Below are positions 6,353 to 9,021 of a DNA stretch of 9,021 nt, piece by piece; within the stretch, counting starts at the first letter, position 1; each line of letters opens with the position of its first letter. The notes under the pieces were generated by a model. It was not told the DNA's origin and searched no databases. It worked only from the letters and a program-made list of their open reading frames with translations. The position numbers and the translations under genes were made by a program. Source of the DNA: Phycisphaeraceae bacterium. Its GTDB lineage: Bacteria; Planctomycetota; Phycisphaerae; Phycisphaerales; Phycisphaeraceae. The DNA is taken from NCBI GenBank assembly GCA_020851395.1, contig JADZCW010000054.1:1-9021 (forward strand). The letters run 5' to 3'.

Positions 6353-6368
6353 TGGCATGGGGCTTGCG
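6353..6368 (+). promoter_or_regulatory. Sigma-54 (RpoN) -24/-12 promoter for the flgF-flgG-flgA operon
   Basis: TGGCAT, five bases, then TTGCG matches the sigma-54 consensus TGGCACG-N4-TTGCW. The invariant GG (6354-6355) and GC (6366-6367) are separated by exactly 10 bases, and the whole TTGC block is intact. The deviations are T for C at the sixth position and G for A/T at the last. Transcription would begin near 6379, 45 bases before the small ORF at 6424 and about 290 bases before flgF. Sigma-54 control of rod and hook genes is established in several flagellated lineages. The site sits in the only long intergenic stretch of the window, directly upstream of rod genes. An enhancer-binding activator such as an FlrC or FleQ homologue would be needed. 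Confidence 0.65.
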
Positions 6369-6423
6369 TTGAGTCGCGCAGCCTGCGCGTGTGGTTTGCG
6401 CGGGCCAGGGAGTGCGACTGACC

Positions 6424-6672
6424 ATGCAGCCGAGTCTGTTGCGGATCAGCAACGAGGCGGGCGACGCGAACGTGGGCCAGACGATCCTGCGTCTGGCGGC
6501 GCTGGCGGCGTCGGCGCATCGGATGCAGCAGGCCGCGGCGATGGTGGTCCGGGGATCGGACATTGCGGGCCCTGCGCACGGACGCGCGGGCCGGCCCGAG
6601 GGTTCGGCCGAGCACGGATGCGACCGGGACATGCTTTCCCGGCCGGCGGCTCACACGGAGGTGAGCCCATGA
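6424..6672 (+). CDS. Small unrecognised protein, translationally coupled to flgF
   Basis: An 82-residue ORF not recognised by family. Its stop TGA (6670-6672) overlaps the flgF start as ATGA, the arrangement expected for translational coupling. AGGGAG lies about 11 bases before the ATG; a GTG at 6391 is an alternative start. The first 42 residues have a plausible amphipathic helix (ILRLAALAASAHRMQQAAA) and strongly G/C-ended codons. The second half is Gly/Pro/Arg-rich, looks disordered and reads less like a real protein. It would be the first cistron downstream of the sigma-54 site. It may be a small flagellar accessory or chaperone-like protein, a leader peptide that sets up flgF translation, or a chance ORF. 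No function is claimed. Confidence 0.45.
   Translation: MQPSLLRISNEAGDANVGQTILRLAALAASAHRMQQAAAMVVRGSDIAGPAHGRAGRPEGSAEHGCDRDMLSRPAAHTEVSP
6657..6665 (+). promoter_or_regulatory. Strong Shine-Dalgarno deciding the flgF start
   Basis: GGAGGTGAG contains the GGAGGT core ending 6 bases before ATG 6669. It is the best ribosome binding site in the window. It fixes the flgF start at 6669 although the frame stays open upstream to 6318, and it lies inside the end of the small ORF. Confidence 0.85.
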
Positions 6673-7457
6673 ATTACGGCCTGTACCTGTCGGCCAGCGG
6701 CGTCCTGACGAATCTGTACCGTCAGGACGTCATTACCAACAACCTGGCGAACGTCACCACGCCGGGCTTCAAGCCCGACATCCCGACGATCCGCCAGCGC
6801 GATCCGGAGTCGATCGAGGACGGGTTCGGCGGGGACGTGAGCCAGCGCCTGCTGGATCGTCTGGGCGGCGGCGTGCTCGCGGGCAACCAGCGGATGGACA
6901 TGCGCGTCGGCGAGATGAGGCTAACGAGCAACCCGCTTGACCTGGCGCTCGAGCAGGCCAACGCGTTCTTCGTCGTTCGACCGGAAGGGGCGGGGTCGGA
7001 CCCGGCGTCGATCCGCCTGAGCCGTGACGGGCGTCTGGGCATGTCCGCCGACGGCAAGCTGATCCAGACCGCCGGCGGGGCCCTGGTCCTGGACGAGAAC
7101 GACCAGCCCATCGAGCTGGACGTGAACCAGACCGTCATGATTGACCGGCAGGGTCACGTCATCCAGGGCGGCGCCGTGGTGGGCAAGCTGGGCGTGGCGG
7201 CCGCGGCGGACACGTCCCGGCTGGTCAAAGCCGGGGACAACCTGCTGCGGTTCGAGGACGGCCAGGACGGTCGTCGAAAGATCGAAACTCCTGGCCTGAA
7301 AGCGGGTTACGTCGAGGACAGCGGGGTCGACGCGATCCGGGAATTGATCAAGCTCACGGACATCACCCGCGCCATTGAGGCCGGCGGGAATCTGATCCGT
7401 TACCACGACTCACTGATGGACAAGGCGGTCAACACCCTCGGTCGGGTGGTGGCCTAA
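6669..7457 (+). CDS. flgF: Flagellar proximal rod protein FlgF
   Basis: A rod subunit of the flagellar axial family, exported by the flagellar type III system and built into the proximal rod in the periplasm. The 262-residue protein begins with the family N-terminal motif DVITNNLANVTTPGFK (20-35). It has a FlgE/F/G-like middle domain (about 85-200, with LDLALEQANAFFVV at 90-103 in place of the commoner GxGFF form). It ends with the helical rod motif (about 216-260), including SGVDAIRELIKLTDITRAIE (218-237). The length is near that of FlgF from enterics (about 250). The FlgF rather than FlgG call rests on its position before an unmistakable flgG and its greater divergence. The start at 6669 is set by a strong Shine-Dalgarno. 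It is coupled to the small ORF upstream (ATGA) and 30 bases from flgG, so they probably share one transcript from the sigma-54 site. Confidence 0.9.
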   Translation: MNYGLYLSASGVLTNLYRQDVITNNLANVTTPGFKPDIPTIRQRDPESIEDGFGGDVSQRLLDRLGGGVLAGNQRMDMRVGEMRLTSNPLDLALEQANAFFVVRPEGAGSDPASIRLSRDGRLGMSADGKLIQTAGGALVLDENDQPIELDVNQTVMIDRQGHVIQGGAVVGKLGVAAAADTSRLVKAGDNLLRFEDGQDGRRKIETPGLKAGYVEDSGVDAIRELIKLTDITRAIEAGGNLIRYHDSLMDKAVNTLGRVVA

Positions 7458-7487
7458 AGCGCGCGACACGGAAGGGTCGGTGACACG

Positions 7488-8294
7488 ATGGCCATCACGG
7501 CACTGCACTCGGCGGCGACGGGACTCTCGGCCCTGGGTCGGGAGCTCGACGTCATCGCCAACAACCTGGCGAACGTCAACACCACGGCCTTCAAGGGCTC
7601 GCGGGTGAACTTCGAGGACCTGCTTTACCAGGACCGCGCCCAGCCGGGCGTCGAGACGGCCAGCGGCGAGACCCGCCCGGCGGGCATCTACGTCGGCCTG
7701 GGCACGCGGATCAGCAACACGCAGTACGACTTCTCCGAGGGCTCGGCGATCGCCTCGAGCGGCGAGTTCGACATGATGATCAACGGCCTGGGCTTCTTCC
7801 GCGTGTCGATTCCGCCGGACCAGGGCGAGGGCACCGGTTACACCCGGGCGGGGAATTTCTTCCGCAACCGCGACGGCGACCTGGTGCTGGGCAACGCCAA
7901 CGGCCCTCGCCTCGAACCCCCCATCAACGTCCCCGAGGGCGTGACGCAGGTCGAGGTCAGCAGCGACGGCGTGATCTCCGGCATCGAGCCTGGCGCGACC
8001 GAGCGGGCGGAGTTCGGGCGGATCGAGCTGTCGACCTTCACCAACGCCTCGGGCCTGCAGCCGATCGGCGGGAATCTCTATCTGCCGACTGACGGTTCGG
8101 GCCCGGCCATCGACGGCAACCCGACCGAGGGCGTCTTCGGCGCGGTGATGCACAAGTTCCTCGAGTCCTCCAACGTCGACCCGGTCACCGAGCTGGTGAG
8201 CCTGATCAAGACGCAGCGGGCCTTCGAGATGAACAGCCAGTCGATCCAGGCGGCGGACCAGACGCTTCAGGTCGTCAGCAACCTGCGGCGGTGA
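7488..8294 (+). CDS. flgG: Flagellar distal rod protein FlgG
   Basis: The major distal rod protein of the flagellar drive shaft, exported without a cleaved signal and assembled in the periplasm inside the P and L rings. The 268 residues begin with TGLSALGRELDVIANNLANV (11-30) and NTTAFKGSRVNFEDLLYQ (31-48), the latter typical of FlgG. GLGFFRV (100-106) and YTRAGNF (118-124) lie in the middle domain. The C-terminus is ESSNVDPVTELVSLIKTQRA (226-245) followed by AFEMNSQSIQAADQTLQ. Length and colinearity with enteric FlgG (260) are close throughout. The ATG has GGAAGGG about 11 bases upstream, a long spacing. A 21-base stretch at 7558-7578 is identical to 6736-6756 in flgF; both encode the NNLANV motif, so this is paralogue conservation rather than a mobile repeat. 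Third gene of the probable sigma-54 operon. Confidence 0.96.
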   Translation: MAITALHSAATGLSALGRELDVIANNLANVNTTAFKGSRVNFEDLLYQDRAQPGVETASGETRPAGIYVGLGTRISNTQYDFSEGSAIASSGEFDMMINGLGFFRVSIPPDQGEGTGYTRAGNFFRNRDGDLVLGNANGPRLEPPINVPEGVTQVEVSSDGVISGIEPGATERAEFGRIELSTFTNASGLQPIGGNLYLPTDGSGPAIDGNPTEGVFGAVMHKFLESSNVDPVTELVSLIKTQRAFEMNSQSIQAADQTLQVVSNLRR

Positions 8295-8335
8295 TGACCT
8301 AGGGGCATGGGCGGTCACGCGAGCGGCGTAAGGAC

Positions 8336-9021
8336 ATGAAGAACAGTGATAAACAGGCTGTTTTCGGCGGATGGATGCTGCTGACGGCGGGACTCCTGGC
8401 GTGGGCCGGTGCGGCCCGTGCCGACCGCATCGAGCTGCGTGCCCGGGCCCAGTCGGCGACGACGACCGTGACGCTCGGCGACGTAGCTGTGCTCGAGGGC
8501 GCTCGAGCGCAGGCGCTGGCGGCGACGCCGGTGGGGCGGATCAGCCCGTCGGCGCCCGGGCCGCTGGAGCTGGAGTTGACAACCGTTCAGCAGACCCTCG
8601 AGAAGCGGGGGGTGCATTGGGGCCTGCTGACGCTGGCGGGTCACGCCGTGTGCGAGGTGACGCTGGCCGATCCGGCCGTTCCCACGACCCAGCCCGCCGC
8701 GGAGCAGGCGGCGCTGCTCGCGGCCAACCCCGCGGAGACGGTTGAGGCGTCCGCGCCGCGCACGGTGGGGGAGCAGATCGAGCAGCAGATCGCTTCGTTG
8801 GCGGGCGTCGGGGTCGAGAATCTGCGGATCAAGTGGACCAACCCCAAGGCCGAGATCCTGACCCGGCCGGTGATGGGCGACGTGTACGAGTTCGAGCCGT
8901 TGGCCCAGGGCGTGCCCGGCCGGCTGCCGATCCTGGTCCGCCGGCTCGTCAGCGGCCAGGTGGTCGAGTCGCAGCGCCTGCTGGCCGACGTCGAGAAGCG
9001 ATGCCTCGCGGTGGTGGCCAC
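8336..9021 (+). CDS. flgA: Flagellar basal body P-ring formation protein FlgA, N-terminal part (runs off window)
   Basis: FlgA is the periplasmic chaperone needed for FlgI to assemble into the P ring. The frame is open from ATG 8336 to the window end (228 complete codons, no stop). Residues 1-29 form a clear Sec signal peptide: basic start, a hydrophobic core (about 9-24) and the ARA cleavage site before D30. VTLGDVAVLEG soon after is the typical start of the FlgA N-terminal domain. RLPILVRRLVSGQVVESQRL near the visible end fits the stretch before the SAF-like domain, which would lie beyond the window. An Ala/Thr/Pro/Gln-rich linker sits between these parts. AAGGA at 8330-8334 precedes the ATG closely. 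It lies 41 bases after flgG; the order flgF-flgG-flgA is common, with flgH and flgI expected next. Confidence 0.85.
   Translation, partial: MKNSDKQAVFGGWMLLTAGLLAWAGAARADRIELRARAQSATTTVTLGDVAVLEGARAQALAATPVGRISPSAPGPLELELTTVQQTLEKRGVHWGLLTLAGHAVCEVTLADPAVPTTQPAAEQAALLAANPAETVEASAPRTVGEQIEQQIASLAGVGVENLRIKWTNPKAEILTRPVMGDVYEFEPLAQGVPGRLPILVRRLVSGQVVESQRLLADVEKRCLAVVA

Noticed and set aside
5976..6632. Minus-strand ORFs (218, 192 and 63 residues) across the spacer before flgF
   Set aside because: They overlap the peptidase C-terminus and the small ORF, are rich in Arg, Pro and Ser, and show no family motif or start signal.
6318..6668. In-frame upstream extension of flgF to 6318
   Set aside because: The FlgF family motif begins right after ATG 6669, which has a strong Shine-Dalgarno. 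The extension is Gly/Arg-rich, unlike any axial protein, and would start before the sigma-54 promoter.
6736..7578. Identical 21-base stretch in flgF (6736-6756) and flgG (7558-7578) as a possible dispersed repeat
   Set aside because: Both encode the conserved NNLANV rod motif in paralogous genes, so shared ancestry and codon bias explain it.
7410..8318. Minus-strand ORF of 302 residues opposite flgG
   Set aside because: A long antisense frame caused by high GC codon bias; flgG on the plus strand is unmistakable.

Overview
This is a GC-rich, densely coded window from a motile, Gram-negative-type bacterium. Third codon positions are mostly G or C. It carries FlgA, the periplasmic P-ring chaperone, and proton-channel-type MotA/MotB, which imply an outer membrane and a rotary flagellum. 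A planctomycete-like origin (for example Phycisphaerae) would fit the combination of flagellar genes, an orphan metallopeptidase and an unusual MotB. That assignment is an impression from gene content, not something the sequence proves, and a deltaproteobacterium-like source is not excluded.

Layout. (1) 2-1381, plus strand: the C-terminal part of motA, then a complete motB, together encoding the flagellar stator. (2) 1408-6159: four unrelated genes in strictly alternating orientation. They are a MazG-type nucleotide pyrophosphohydrolase (minus), a Cu(I)-exporting P1B-ATPase (plus), an orphan ABC ATPase of the ModF/YlmA-like type (minus) and an M42-like zinc aminopeptidase (plus). None is an obvious partner of another. 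(3) 6160-6668: a spacer with a strong hairpin, a good match to a sigma-54 (-24/-12) promoter at 6353-6368, and a small unrecognised ORF whose stop overlaps the next start as ATGA. (4) 6669-9021, plus strand: flgF, flgG and the 5' part of flgA. These encode two rod proteins and the chaperone for the P ring, in the order usual for a rod/ring operon; flgH and flgI would be expected just beyond the window.

How the genes work together. MotA and MotB form the ion-driven stator. FlgF and FlgG build the proximal and distal rod, and FlgA prepares FlgI for P-ring assembly around that rod. The sigma-54 site suggests the rod/ring operon is switched on as a middle flagellar class by an RpoN-dependent activator, with the small ORF as the first cistron. 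The four genes between the stator and rod loci look like ordinary nucleotide-pool, metal and protein-turnover functions.

Most notable features: the sigma-54 promoter with its leader cistron; a MotB with a His/Gly-repeat cytoplasmic tail and a diverged OmpA-like domain lacking the usual peptidoglycan-binding Asp; and a copper ATPase with an insertion of about 22 residues next to the hinge motif of its P domain. I found no CRISPR array, tRNA, rRNA, insertion sequence, defence system or clear new multi-gene system.
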